From positions 106,748,099-106,812,098 of the forward strand of contig OY821519.1 of NCBI GenBank assembly GCA_963682025.1: 64,000 bases of DNA, read 5' to 3'. The translations under genes and the position numbers were made by a program. Position 1 is the first letter of the stretch; every line of letters begins with the position of its first letter. Shown here piece after piece: positions 35,748 through 46,967 of the stretch. This DNA comes from Cordilura impudica. Taxonomy: Eukaryota; Arthropoda; Insecta; Diptera; Scathophagidae. The notes beneath the pieces were generated by a model. It worked only from the letters and a program-made list of their open reading frames with translations, was not told the origin of the DNA and did not search any database.

Positions 35748-36300
35748 TGTGGTTTGATTTGCTGGTATTAATTTATATTTTCTATTTTTCATATCAGAGT
35801 GTCATTCTTATCGGTATTAGCAGATAAAATTGCTGTTCATCAGCCAAAGTAGCCAATAGTGGATTATCAGCAATGGGCATACCTGATGTGAATAGGGTAT
35901 AAAGCAGAAGTCCTAATACGCTTCTTTGGGTATTCCAGTAGACATCTCATGTATGTCAGAATATACATCATTGCATTTTACATAAAAACAGACGTTGGCT
36001 AGGTATCATTTGGATAATCCTTGGTGCCACACGCGATCAAAAGCTTGTTGATCATCAAGAAAAACTGCAGAGCAGTAATATTTATTCTCCAGCGCATTTG
36101 ATATGTAATGCAAAAATCGATAACTCTGTTCTGGTGTCCCGTGTTTGTGTCGGAATTGAAATTGATATTCTGGAATAATGTCAAATTTTTCGGCTAATAC
36201 TCTTCCAAGAAGTGTTTTCTCAAATATTTCAACATCCGATAGGATGTTATTTCCATTTCCGATTTATTGGGTTTAGCACCACATTTCCGTTGCATGGGAT
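35748..36300 (-). pseudogene. Jockey-type LINE reverse transcriptase, 5' part
   Basis: The minus strand, with frame changes, reads NKSEMEITSYR near 36280. It then reads 'HKHGTPEQSYRFLHYISNAL' and 'YYCSAVFLDDQQAFDRVWHQ' (about 36160-36010), the RT motif with the first catalytic Asp. 'YSDIHEMSTGIPKEA' (about 35950-35905) corresponds to the GIPQGSVLGP motif. The YADD/FADD region near 35845 is damaged. Multiple stops. It continues across the Transib into 30850-31053. Confidence 0.8.
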
Positions 36301-36659
36301 AGTAGCTTAGTCTTAAGATAGCATTGAATATATATGTTAGTAATACCACACTCATTTCGAGTAAACATTTTATCATTTTAGCATAAGATGAAACTATAAA
36401 ATGAAATACAACATATACATGCCTTAAGAAAAACAACAAACACATTGAACGTTTTTATTTTTTCAAAAGTTTTTTCAAATTTGTATTCATATCTTGAGTA
36501 TGAACAGATGAGCAGATTTTGATGATTTTAAATAGCAAATACTTCGGGAGGTTAATAAACGTTTTTATGCAAAACAGTAGAGTCCAGAGTGGGAGGGTGG
36601 TATCATGATTTCCACAGACAGAGGGACAGATGGTTATCGCTAAATCAACTTCCATTGTT
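36301..36659. other. non-coding; small scrap of DINE-type GGAC repeat
   Basis: 36605-36652 (CCACAGACAGAGGGACAGAT and 'atcgctaaatcaactt') resembles the microsatellite zone of DINE-like repeats. Nothing else is recognised. Confidence 0.4.
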
Positions 36660-38376
36660 TTAACCTTTCGTGTGGCCATGATGCAGATCTGCATCATACC
36701 ATTCAAACTCAAATATTTTCAAATGTGTACGCAGCCTTGGACAAAAATTAATTTGTTGCGGTTCTGCTTCGCTTATTTTGTATTATTCTGATCTGGAACA
36801 CTAAAAAAGGCTGGTATATTGATCATATGTTCACTTTCCTCTGAGTTTTATCAAAATTGTAAAATTTTTTTATTAAATATTTTTTTATAAACAAAGTAAA
36901 ATAATAATTTTTTTGCACTCTTTTGAAGGCAACTATATTGTCAATATTTATAATATCGAACAATTGTGATTGTTGTAGTTTATTAACAATAAATTGCATA
37001 TTAAGCTTTGTTGCAGATATGCATCAAAATACTTCTACGTCAAAAAAGTTAGCTTACTGTGCGTTGAGAAGTGTTTCTGTTTTGTTGGAAATAACAAAAT
37101 TAATTTGTGTATTTGATGTGTTTATTTTATAAATAGTCATATTTTATTATGTCGTTAAGTATATACGTGTTATATATAGTATATCTTACGGGTTCTACAC
37201 CGTATTTTACTAAGTTACACAATATTGTTCATAATTTTATAAATATGTATTGAAATCGCTGGGATCATTAATTGTTTAGAAGTCGAGTTTAATTTCGCAG
37301 CAGATGAAGAAAGAGAAAACTGCCCCGAAGAAGATGCAATTGTCTGAGATGAAGGAAGTTCGGAAGGCCAAGCGGAAGATGAATATGATAATAAAAACTC
37401 AGCACCAGACAAGTCTGTTATAAAGAAAAAGCTTTTATGGAAACAGGGAAAGTTGGTATCAAATAAACAAATACTCAGAAGGCTTACAGCTTATCCACCT
37501 GAAATTATGGAGTTTTCCACGCCCATTTAATTCCTTTTTACCTATTCCCAAATAAGAAATGAATCATTAAGTTCATCACAGGGATGTTCATCATTAGAAA
37601 TTCGACAATTTGTCGGCATTTCTATTCATGTTACCAGACAATAAGCTATTCCAGAAAAGTCCTCGAGGTACATCAATGGAATATGTCACGAATTATGATG
37701 GTGTTGGCATATTGACAACTACTTTGCTCAACAATAAAGTAATATTTTTAGCTTTCCAAGGACACTGCTCGCCTATTTGACAAAGCAAAGAAAAATTACA
37801 TTCAAATTGAGCGTCCTTTTTCGGTATCCCAATACAACTCCTATATGGCGTCGAATTTATCGACAGTAGTATTGGAAGATACAAGATTTTAGTAAGGAGC
37901 AGCAGGTGGCAAGTCAGATTTTTTTTATTACCTTATTGACTTCACAGTTAGCAATGCTATCTTATTGTATAAACGGGAACACAAATCAAAGCGACATTTG
38001 CAAAACTAATGAATTCAGCTAACTTTCGACTCGAGATAGCAGAAGTTTCAACTAAACTGCACACTGCAGCCAAAACAAGAAAACAGTGTTCTACAATGAA
38101 AAACGATCTCAATGCAAAGACTAGAAAAGAACCAACACAGAAAATTCCCGACCAAATGGTCCGACAGGATCAAATTGACCATTGGCCTGTCTGGTCCGAA
38201 AGGAGGCTGCGGTGCAAATTTCCTAATTGCACTGATTTTTCGCAGACAGAGTGCGATAAGTGCGGCATCGGATTGTGTGTCAACAAGAGAAACAACAGTT
38301 TTAAGCAGTTTCATTTGAATTGAATAACAACTGTTCAGCTATTTAGATGCAGATATGCATCATATCGTTTTTTTAA
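36660..38376 (+). mobile_element. piggyBac-type element 2
   Basis: The left end is TTAA at 36660 followed by CCTTTCGTGTGGCC and the palindrome ATGATGCAGATCTGCATCAT. Near the right end a matching imperfect palindrome (GATGCAGATATGCATCATAT, 38346-38365) precedes a TTAA at 38373-38376. TTAA flanks are the piggyBac target. The right boundary is less certain than the left because a terminal CCTTT-like inverted repeat is not clear there. Confidence 0.6.
37250..38323 (+). pseudogene. piggyBac transposase relic 2, intact C-terminal zinc ribbon
   Basis: From the N-terminus, an acidic/Ser-rich start (FNFAADEERENCPEEDA) leads to a damaged core. 'VGILTTTLLNNKVIFLAFQG' (about 37701-37760) is followed by NYIQIERPFSVSQYNSYM and 'IDSSIGRYKILVRSSRW' (about 37780-37910), the YNxxMGGVDLxDxxxGRYRxxxRxxRW region. 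The last frame, 38009-38323, is open. Its Cys-rich C-terminal domain carries DHWPVWSERRLRCKFPNCTD, then ECDKCGIGLCVNK and a terminal FKQFH. Most of the DDE core (about 37430-37690) is unreadable. Clearly a different subfamily from relic 1, which lacks this tail. Confidence 0.8.
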
Positions 38377-38428
38377 ATAATAGTACAAATCAAATTTTAA
38401 ATTTTAAAAAATGCCAAAAACGTATATA

Positions 38429-39197
38429 TTTATACCCATACCACTATGTGGTTTGGGTATAATGACTTTGTACTGCTGTTTGTAACTACTAAATATATTT
38501 GACCAAGACCCATCTTTTATTATACTGATAGTTCTGAGTCGATTTGGCAATATCCGTCCGTCCGTCCGTCCGTCCGTCTGTTCTGTTGTGTGTCCATGTA
38601 AATCTTTTATTCAAAGTGCAGGTCGAAAATATGAATATCTTTTGATGAAATTTAGTACTTAAGCTTCTACCGGCCCTAGAATGAACGCTATTGAAATTGG
38701 TGAAATTTGGTTCATGTTCAGACCTAGTCCCCATACAAAAGACCCCTATGAAATCGACATAAATTGCCATAAGATCCAAATTATCATATAGATCCTAGTC
38801 AAATTGGGTTTGTATGTGTTTATTTTATCCATTAATCAGTAGTCCAAAAATAATCTCAATAGGACAATTCTTATTCATAAGTCCCATATAGAGCTGCTTC
38901 CCGATGTTCACTTAAATCTATCAAAAAACTAACATATTGCACAGATATTTCTCAAATTTGGTTTGTGTATATTTTTTCGAAGTGACTTTACCAAATATAG
39001 CCAGGATCGGTCCATTTTTCGACCTAGTCCCCATATAAATATAGCACCCGATATGAACTTTTTCATACCTGCAGTCAAAAAAATTAATAAAAATGCCATT
39101 CAAATTTGGTTTATGCTTATTTTCTATCTCCTAGTAGTTGGACCGAAGAGATAGAGTTTCTAAGCCATGGTGTAGGGTATCGTATAGTCGGTCTTGT
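38429..39197 (+). mobile_element. DINE-1/mini-me-like repeat, copy F (right palindrome lost)
   Basis: Left end CCATACCACTATGTGG, (GTCC)n at 38553-38577, and the distal blocks are all present. The copy breaks off at ATCGTATAGTCGGTCT, halfway through the terminal palindrome. Confidence 0.85.
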
Positions 39198-39654
39198 TAT
39201 TTTTATTGTTATTTTTCTACCTATAGCAAAAAACCGCATCAAAATTGGAAAACTTGACATACGAAGGCTTAAGGATCAAGAGAAAATATGGTTTTATGGT
39301 CTATAGAGTTTATTTCGATCTGTTACAAATAGAATGAGAAATCTATATATATCCTCTGTAGAGTGATGAGGAGGGTATACAAAATTATATTAGAAAAGTA
39401 AATTCGACGATTTTTTAAAAACTTTCCACAAATTCGACTGCTAAAAATATTTGTTGAAAATCTAAAATTATATCATAAGTTATTTTGACAGATCTTTACA
39501 GTTCGATAATGTTAATCCAGCCTTAAGGGTTGTTTCTATTATGACCAATAACTTAAAGCGGTATATGTATTAAATGACGGGATAACATTATAATGTCCAA
39601 ATTCATAATGGGTTACAAAATGAATTAAAATGACGTTGATAAAAGCTTTTATTG
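39198..39654. other. non-coding stretch
   Basis: Contains a 'cctctgtagagtgatgaggagggtatac' word near 39352-39380, like the termini of other GGAC-type dipteran repeats. No gene. Confidence 0.35.
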
Positions 39655-39940
39655 CCCAATTTGACTGAGATCTATATGATAATTTGGATCTTATGGCAAT
39701 TCATGTCGATTTTAAGGGGTCATTTGTATGGGGACTAGGTCTGACCATGGACCAAATTTCACCAATTTTAACAGCGTTCATTCTATGGTCGACAAAAGCT
39801 TATATACCAAATTTAAAATTTCAATTTGAGTCTGATTCGATCGCTATAATAAAAGATGGGTCTAGGTCAAATATTTTTGGTAGTTACAAACAGCAGCACA
39901 GTCATTATACCCAAACCACATAGTGGTATAGGGTATAAAA
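39655..39940 (-). mobile_element. DINE-1/mini-me-like repeat, copy G (left-end half with internal deletion)
   Basis: Inverted relative to copy F. The microsatellite and the tRNA-like-spaced 'cgacctgcagtttgattacaag' block are deleted between about 39815 and 39825. The end CACATAGTGGTATAGGGTAT is intact. Confidence 0.8.
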
Positions 39941-40554
39941 AATAATATACCGATTTATTTCTAAAATGCAGTTATTATGGATATACAACTATAGGATATA
40001 CGTATATTATTTAGAGTATTTTGATATTTATAACAGTAATGTGTATTTGTGACATTTTGCGATGTTATAAAAATGACGGAATATTGATATTGATTATATA
40101 TTGTTTTTTTATTTGATATACTTACATATGTATGTATATGCAAATATTGCACGCAAAAATTCAACATCAAAAGATAATGATGTGCTTTTCTTTAAATAAA
40201 TTTACACATAATTATTTTTGGTAAATTTACATTATTTTTTTATTAATAACTAGGTAGTTTAGCATTATTTAACTGCTTGTCTGTTTGTCGACAAAACTTT
40301 GGATCGATTTTTAGCCCTTTTTTGCGTGGCCCAATCTATCTAAAGCTTTGCAGGCAGACTCGTGGCTATGACAAAAATGATCTGACTAATTTTTTTAGTG
40401 ATGCCAAAACAATGGAAACTTTAAAAATTTTCTACCTTGGAATTTTTGAGTTGGTTTTTATTATATTATCACCACAACGACCATAAAATCCACAAGTATA
40501 GCAATTACAACATTTAGAATAACAACAAGAACAATATAGAAATATATATTTTTA
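39941..40554. other. AT-rich non-coding stretch
   Basis: 40275-40390 has 'ctgcttgtctgtttgtcg' and downstream text loosely like the head of the 6.2-kb minisatellite family. No gene. Confidence 0.35.
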
Positions 40555-41035
40555 AATTTCTTTAATTATTCAGTGATTTCTCGGGACCTATTAGTCCGAT
40601 TTTCATGATTTTTCAAACAGAAACCTTCTCATGGTGTTAGTGAATCATTCTCACTAAAAATTAAATTATTTAGTGTGTGCTCGTGACAAGAACAACATAG
40701 CCAAATCTTATTTTACCAAGACTTTTTTTACTTCTTCATTCAATACTCGGGACCTAATCAACCGCTTTGGACGGTTTAAAACAGAAAACTTTTCAAGACG
40801 TTAGCGAGTCATTTTTTATACAAACGAGCACCCGAGCTCTCCGATTGGTTTCGTGATCGTGATTTTCACAGACGGACAGACGGACATCGCTATATTAACT
40901 TCGCTATTATTATAAGGATCATAAATATATATATTTTGTGTGGTCCATAATTTTTTTTCTAATTATTATAAATGAAATGACAATTTTGTATATACTCTCT
41001 GCACACTGGGGTGGAGGGTATATAAAGTTGGTTTG
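40555..41035 (+). repeat. GGAC-microsatellite repeat of a second family
   Basis: Two similar ~170-bp halves (40575-40650 and 40750-40815) share 'cgggacctaat', 'aaacagaaaac' and 'gttagcgagtcatt'. GACGGACAGACGGACATCGC follows at 40870-40890. It ends with TATACTCTCTGCACACTG and GGAGGGTATA. It has the same overall plan as the DINE-like copies but unrelated flanking sequence. Confidence 0.5.
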
Positions 41036-41490
41036 TTGGTTTTAGGTGATATTATGGGAAAATTGGATACATTAACATATAAAACGAAATTTAAAATAAA
41101 GAGCACAACAACTGGGCCTTGGAAAAGTTTTTTGGTTAAAAGAGGATAGTTATCCAAAACATATGGTGCACAATGTCAAGCTGTAGTTGTTTTATAATAC
41201 TAAAAATCAATTGAAGTCACCACACCAATCACCCGATCTTGATCCTATATAGAATTTGTGGTATTTAATCAAACGGATAATCGATCAGCATTAAGTAAAA
41301 ATGCTTTAAAGTTGGTTAAGTCGATACCAAATTGGTTCACAGAGATCCTAAAGCGCCGAAATAACCCGCAACATTTAGTGTATTTTGTTTTTAATATTTC
41401 AAATGCACAAATACTTATTCCTCTGAATTTTTTCTACTCATTACGTTCTTTTACCTGCATACATCTTATTAAAAGCAATAAACCTTAAAT
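41036..41490 (+). pseudogene. Tc1-like transposase C-terminal relic
   Basis: GKLDTLTY, then EDSYPKHMVHNVK (Tc1 QDNDPKHT block, about 41140-41180). YNTKNQLKSPHQSPDLDPI follows (about 41200-41250), corresponding to WPxQSPDLNPIE. Then NLWYLIKRIIDQ. The Glu after PI, part of the DDE/DD34E triad, is replaced by a TAG stop. Several frame changes; N-terminal half absent. Confidence 0.8.
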
Positions 41491-41960
41491 AAATTTAAAA
41501 AAACTAGCAAAAAGCCTACTAATTTATTAGACACAAGATAATCGTGATATCACAGTTTAGTGTTTAATGGACTCGTAATTCAGAAATATTTATTAACTTA
41601 ATCTACAAATACCGCTCCATTATCTAAGTTTAGCTTATTGATGGCATCATTAGTTGAGAATTTCAATACCGATAACCTAGACAACAGTCTTGATGCTATG
41701 AGAAAGAAATGAAATAAATATTTATTAAATAACATCGCACTAAAACTGTAATTACAATATCAGAAAAATAACTGTTAATTTTACTTCAGCAGCAAACGAC
41801 TATACTACTTGCTTAACAAAAAAATCAACATAATATTAGAAGAAAGAACAACAACAACAATAAAAAAAGAAGAAACCCATTAAAGTATGTAAGCCAAAAA
41901 TAAAAAGAAATTCCATGTTGGCCAAACAAGTATGATGGTAGCTTAAGCCATAGACGCAGA
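41491..41960. other. non-coding, upstream of candidate promoter
   Basis: Unique-looking sequence without repeat signatures. The last 80 bp contain four ATGs, unlike the ATG-poor sequence that follows. No TATA box at -30 of the proposed start. Confidence 0.4.
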
Positions 41961-41995
41961 TCAGTTGCAGACATTAAGTCGTACCAAGCAGTTGT
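41961..41995 (+). promoter_or_regulatory. candidate Inr + DPE core promoter
   Basis: TCAGTT at 41961-41966 matches the fly initiator TCAKTY, giving +1 at A41963. Exactly at +28 to +33 (41990-41995) is AGTTGT, a full match to the DPE consensus RGWYVT. +18 to +27 (41980-41989) matches the MTE consensus at 7 of 10 positions. Inr-DPE spacing is strict in flies, so this match is meaningful. Such TATA-less promoters are common at developmental genes. Confidence 0.6.
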
Positions 41996-42658
41996 GTTTT
42001 AAAACGCGTCGCGGTGTGAAATTGATCAGCAACACAACTTGAGCTTAAATTTAAAATCAACTTAAGATTCATTGTTAAAAAAAAAAGAAAAAATATCCAA
42101 GACAACAACGTCGAATATATATAACTAATAAAACGAAATATAATATACGAAAAGGTAAAGAAAGCAAAAGAAAATTGAAAAAAAAAAATATTATTAAACT
42201 AAAGAAAGAGCAAATGTTGAAGTAGTAGCAATAGCAGAGTTTGTAACTATACAACATTAAGAAGTCTAACTTTAAAGCAACTTAAGAGCCAAAGAAGAGT
42301 TGAGAAGATTTGTTAAGGCTTAAGCTGACTGACTGAAACTGCCACTATCACTGACTAACGACGATTACCTGCTGTGCTGCATACTCTGACACTGTATTGA
42401 TAATAAATAAACATTGTGCGGTCTACTTAACACTAAAAACCGCTAGAGAAAAGTTTCTACATTATCAGTCGTATTACAAACGGCCAAGTGAAAAGTTCAA
42501 TTTCAAAATTTAACGGATTAAAAGCTTATAAATTTAAAATCGATCAAACATTTGTGGATAATTGAAAAAGAATTTATTAATATCGAATTTTTGATTATTG
42601 GTTAACAATAAAATATATTTATTACCAAAATAACAAAAATAAAAACGAAAACCCACAG
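41963..42658 (+). other. candidate non-coding first exon (5' UTR) of a host gene
   Basis: About 696 bp with only one ATG (42214, a 3-codon upstream ORF ending in TAG), where roughly ten would be expected at this composition. The 60 bp just upstream of +1 contain four. The sequence is rich in CAA/AAC/GAA words typical of fly leaders. CACAG|GTAGAT at 42654-42664 could be the splice donor; the true donor may lie elsewhere. No coding exon of the gene is recognised downstream, so its identity is unknown. It could instead be a long non-coding RNA. Confidence 0.5.
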
Positions 42659-44364
42659 GTAGATTATTTGGATTATAAGAACGAAATTATTCTTTTACAA
42701 AAAATACAATAATACAAGAAAATAATATTAATGTTATGGTTGAATATATAAACTGGTGTGATCTTAATACATAAATTAAGCATGATTTTCAAAAACTTTT
42801 TTTTTTTGAAATGGCACAAAGAAAGTGTTATATAGACTGTGTGCTAATGTGTTGTATATCATAAAATTTAAAAACTTTTTTTAAATCCGTGTTTTTTCTT
42901 CTCTACACACAAAAAATATTTTGCATTCTGTTTTAATTGTTGAAGTGTTATTTTTAATACCAGCTTTTATTAAATCAACAGTTTGTACACTGATATATTA
43001 TAGTTGAATTGTTTTTCATTTTTTAACAATTAAATAAATGGATATTGCAAAAGATATAAGAAGAATATTCTACAAATAACTATTTTGTTTAATTAAATTT
43101 TATTCAATTTAAAAGTATACATATACTGGAAATGGAGAATTTATATAAAATGTTTTAAAAATAATACCAAAGTATCAGCTTTAATACAGAAAATACAATT
43201 TATAGATTTAATTGATATAGAATTTAATATAAATATTTATATTGAAGCTCGAATGAAAATTGTTCTTATTGTTTAAATTTCTATTTAAGTTTCATATTTC
43301 ACATGAAAAATTTAGAACAAGATTACAACAACTTAATGAATTAATCAAACCTCTGAGCCAAAAGTTATTCTAATTTGGGAAAAGCACCTCCAAATATGTT
43401 AAAAATTAAACATAATTTGACATAATTAAGTTGAAATAAAAAGATGCCAAGTTTGATAGCACATCAAGTTTTAGCAATTTAAGTAACTATTTTTCGATCA
43501 AAGATCATATATCAGTTTTTATTCAAATTACAATCAATATTGAGGACCACTTATATCGAGATTCTTAGACAATCGCTGTAAGAAGGTTGGTCTAAGTCAA
43601 ATAGTGTATATATTTATGAAGATCTGCACAAATGCCATATACCTTGATAAACAATTTTCACTAACGCAGGTGTATTCATTTAAAATTTATTTTCATATAT
43701 CAATGTTCTGTCGAACGGTTAAAAAGAAATTATTTACTTTGTATGTAGCAGGACTGGAAAACCTACTACAACACTTTTGCACTATCAAAAGTTATGGCAG
43801 TACAATTCAGTATCCTTTATTAATTCTAGGTTTTATTAGCTGGAATATGGTAATTTCTACTTCATAAAATAAAACTGGTTGAATTGGCAATAAGAAATCA
43901 CCTTTCAGGAAGTCAAGTTCAAACATTTTCACAACCAAAGTTACACTAAGTGATACCACAGCATTGTAGAATTTGAAATAAATTTTAAAATTCTCACAAA
44001 ATTTCTTCAAAGTTGAAACGTCGAATATCAATAATTTTATCTTATTGCAAATTCTTGTTTCCTTCAAATAGGCTTCCTTTTCATAACTTGTTGTTTAAAT
44101 ATATTCATCGGTATTTTTGTCTGACTGAATGGCTCTAAAAACCTGTACATGAAATACAGACCGCATTTTTACGTCAAAGTATACCACGTTAATTGGTACA
44201 CAAGCTTTGATTATATTTTCAGAAAATAAATTCTTACTTACACGCATGTATCATGCATATATCAGCCACGAACCAGTTCAAATTATATTGCTTAAGGTGT
44301 GTGATTAATTCTCCCTAAATCTTCAATCCAAAAACAAACAGCTTAAGACCATTTTCATAATGCT
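42659..44364. other. presumed first-intron sequence
   Basis: AT-rich, without recognised repeats or genes. Short frames are chance. Confidence 0.35.
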
Positions 44365-44368
44365 ACTT

Positions 44369-45090
44369 CTGTGGTTTTCTAGAATAACCGAGTACGTCAT
44401 AAAATCAAAATGTTTAGGGGAGCCCAAAAACGTTATATTTGAAATTATGGGCTCATATCAAGATTTTAGAGCTTTTTATTAAACAGTCCTGTATAAATGG
44501 GCAATAAATACTTTATATAAAATTTTGAGTCAAAAATCTTTGGAGAACTAGATCCTAGAGAAGGACGAAAAAACAATACGTAAACAACACTTAAAGTGTG
44601 TGCAGATAAAACAACTTATGTCGACAAACGTCTTTTTCTTTGAAAAAGAAAACTACCACCATGTAGACATAAGTTGTTGTTGCTTGAAAAATGGATTTTT
44701 TTGTTCGTCAACAAAAAGTTAACGGGAGTTAGGATGAGAATATAATAACGTATCAAGAATAATAGTGACAAGAAATAACAGAAATAAACACACAAGTATT
44801 TATAAGTGGTTATAAACTGAAAACTAATCCAAAATTATTTAGCATTTTTTTTTTTCTGAAAAAAAAATTTGCCAGCGATCAAACGTAGGTTGACATACGT
44901 CGTTAGTGCTGCAAATTAATTTAATAAAAATTTAAGTTACGTCGTTATTTAAACAATAAACTCAGAAGTGGTCAATATTATTTTTAAAAAAATTGAACAC
45001 ATGCAAAGAGCGTTAAAAATTAATATATTTGGCGTCGTTAACTCAAAACTGACAGAAATGGCAATACGCGGTTATTCCAGAAAACCACAG
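44369..45090 (+). mobile_element. MITE family M1, copy 1
   Basis: The termini CTGTGGTTTTCT/AGAATAACC and their inverse (GGTTATTCCAGAAAACCACA) bound 722 bp. ACTT is duplicated on both sides (44365-44368, 45091-45094). The interior holds a second inverted repeat, AACAACTTATGTC / GACATAAGTTGTT (about 44605 and 44666). No ORF. The second copy is at 60630-61378. Confidence 0.85.
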
Positions 45091-45094
45091 ACTT

Positions 45095-45556
45095 CACTTG
45101 TAATATTCAATAAGTTAAAATACACAAGTTTTTTGACAAACGTGTACTCTTTTGTTTAAGTTTCAGTACGTGGTTTAAAACTAAAGTTTACATCCCCGGT
45201 CTGTAGTACTTTTCAGGCCACAGCCTACTAAACATATCCACTTCTTTTATATCATTGTCAAGCTTATAGACCCCCCTGCAGACCTTGATGAGAGCTTACA
45301 TTATTATATAGCTTTATGCAGCATGACATTTCAAACTATTGAAAGTTTCCATGAAATGTGAAAAACCGGAAAATTCAGAAAAGCGCGAGGTATAATCGAA
45401 TTATATTGTTGGTCCAATTAGAACTAGATACGTTTCACAAGCAGAATTTTTATATTTTACAAAAGAAAAAAAATCAGTATTTTCGGAAGATTTGTTCGAC
45501 AAAAAATTTTTTTAAACCAAGGAATGAAATGTAAAAAATCTTAACATACATACTAA
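45095..45556. other. non-coding stretch
   Basis: Nothing recognised between MITE copy 1 and the Helitron 3' end. Confidence 0.4.
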
Positions 45557-45595
45557 CTAGATGGACCCGGCGAACGTTGTTTTTCTCTCAAGGAA

Positions 45596-46177
45596 TTTTT
45601 ATACCCTATACCACTATGTGATTTGGGTATAATGACTTTGTGCTGCTGTTTGTAACAACCAAAAATATTTGACCTACACCCATCTTTAATTATACCGATC
45701 GAATCAGAATCACTATCTGATTCGATTTAACGACGTCCGTCCGTCCATCCGTCTGTGTGTCCATGTAAACCTTGTAATCAAACTGCAGGTCGCAAATATG
45801 AACATATTTTGATGGAATTTGGTATATACTTTGGTCCCATATAGAGCTGCTTCCCGATCTTCACTTAAATCTATTAAAAACAAAAATATTGCACTGATAC
45901 TTCTCAAATTTTGTTTGTATATATTCTTGCAAAATACAAGAGACTTTACCAAACATGATCAGGATCGGCTCATTTTTGGACCTAGTCCCCATATAGATAT
46001 AGCATCCGATATGAACTTTTTCATATCTGCAGCCAAAAAAATTAAAAAAATCCCACTCAAATTTGGTTTTTGCTAATTTTCTATGTTCAGTTAGTTGGGC
46101 CTAAGAGATGCGTTTCTACACGCATGGTATAGGGTATCGTATAGTCGGTCTAGACCGACTATAATTTTCTTGCTTGT
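45596..46177 (+). mobile_element. DINE-1/mini-me-like repeat, copy H (internal deletion)
   Basis: Both ends are intact: TATACCCTATACCACTATG and the AGTCGGTCTAGACCGACT palindrome. About 200 bp between 'tttggtatatactttgg' and 'tcccatatagagctg' are missing, leaving about 580 bp. Confidence 0.9.
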
Positions 46178-46489
46178 TCTTTTTTACAAAGTGAATTTTT
46201 AACATCTAATATTAACATACAATATCTGGAGTACCACAACAGCAAGAGATCTGAAACTATGTACATGTACATATTTAAATAATTCGAAGAGTTGTGAAAA
46301 AAATGGGCGGCATCGGAACAATGAGCGTGGCACCCACAATACAAAGTAAATATTTAATGTCATATATCTAGGGTATTGTAATAGATAAAGTCTTGGGACT
46401 TTGTGTGAGTTCAAAGTTGGCGGAATCAGATCAGTAGGCGTGGTACCTCCCACACAAAGTAAATATATTATTGTAATACTAAAGGGTGA

Positions 46490-46967
46490 ACAATATTTTT
46501 AGTTTCATTATTCTCGCAGTAAATGAATAAATTTGCTGGCTTTCCGACAAGGGAGCATGCAACATATAGTTGCCCATGGGAAAAACAACTGTTTTCGAGG
46601 TCCAAACCACATATTTGCAATGATTTTCCTTGATATTTATTAATTTATAAATTTATTGTTATCATAAAATTTCTTGGCAGCAAAAAATGTTCTCCTTTAA
46701 ATTTTCTGATAATTGTGGCCTCAATAACATTCTCTCAACAATTAACCTGGTTCCATTACAAAGTCTCGGAGCTTTGAGATTACTTAAAAAAATTATTGGA
46801 GAATAAACAATTAACCTGGTTCCATTACATATTCTCGGAGCTTTGAGATTACTTAAAAAAATTATTGGAGAATAAAGTTTTAATTTTAATAAATTAAGTG
46901 AAATTCAAAAATCAATCAAGTGAATTCAAATATTTTGTTGAATAATTGACTGCTTCATTATTTATAA
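46490..46967 (-). pseudogene. Helitron helicase (Pif1-like) C-terminal part
   Basis: The minus strand, in changing frames, reads LRAPRLCNGTRLIVERM, the 'L..PxLCNGTRLxV' block. The INIKENHCKYVVW region follows, then 'SCFSHGQLYVACSLVGKPAN' (about 46540-46600), the terminal FSHGQLYVAxSR block of superfamily 1 helicases. A 69-bp segment is tandemly duplicated (46739-46876). It is separated from the rest of the helicase by the DINE-like copy at 46968-47740. Confidence 0.8.
46739..46876. repeat. 69-bp tandem duplication in Helitron helicase
   Basis: 46739-46807 and 46808-46876 differ only at the word AAAGTCTC versus TATTCTC. The length is a multiple of three, but the region is already frameshifted. 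Confidence 0.9.

Noticed and set aside
31046..35755. hAT-type CAGTGGTTC termini with an 8-bp duplication for the 31-kb element
   Set aside because: Flanks for that frame (ATGTGGCA and TGTGTGGT) do not match, whereas CACAGTG with TGTGG does and the ORF is Transib.
42731..42775. First ATGs after the candidate leader as a coding start
   Set aside because: They open frames of only 6 and 12 codons.
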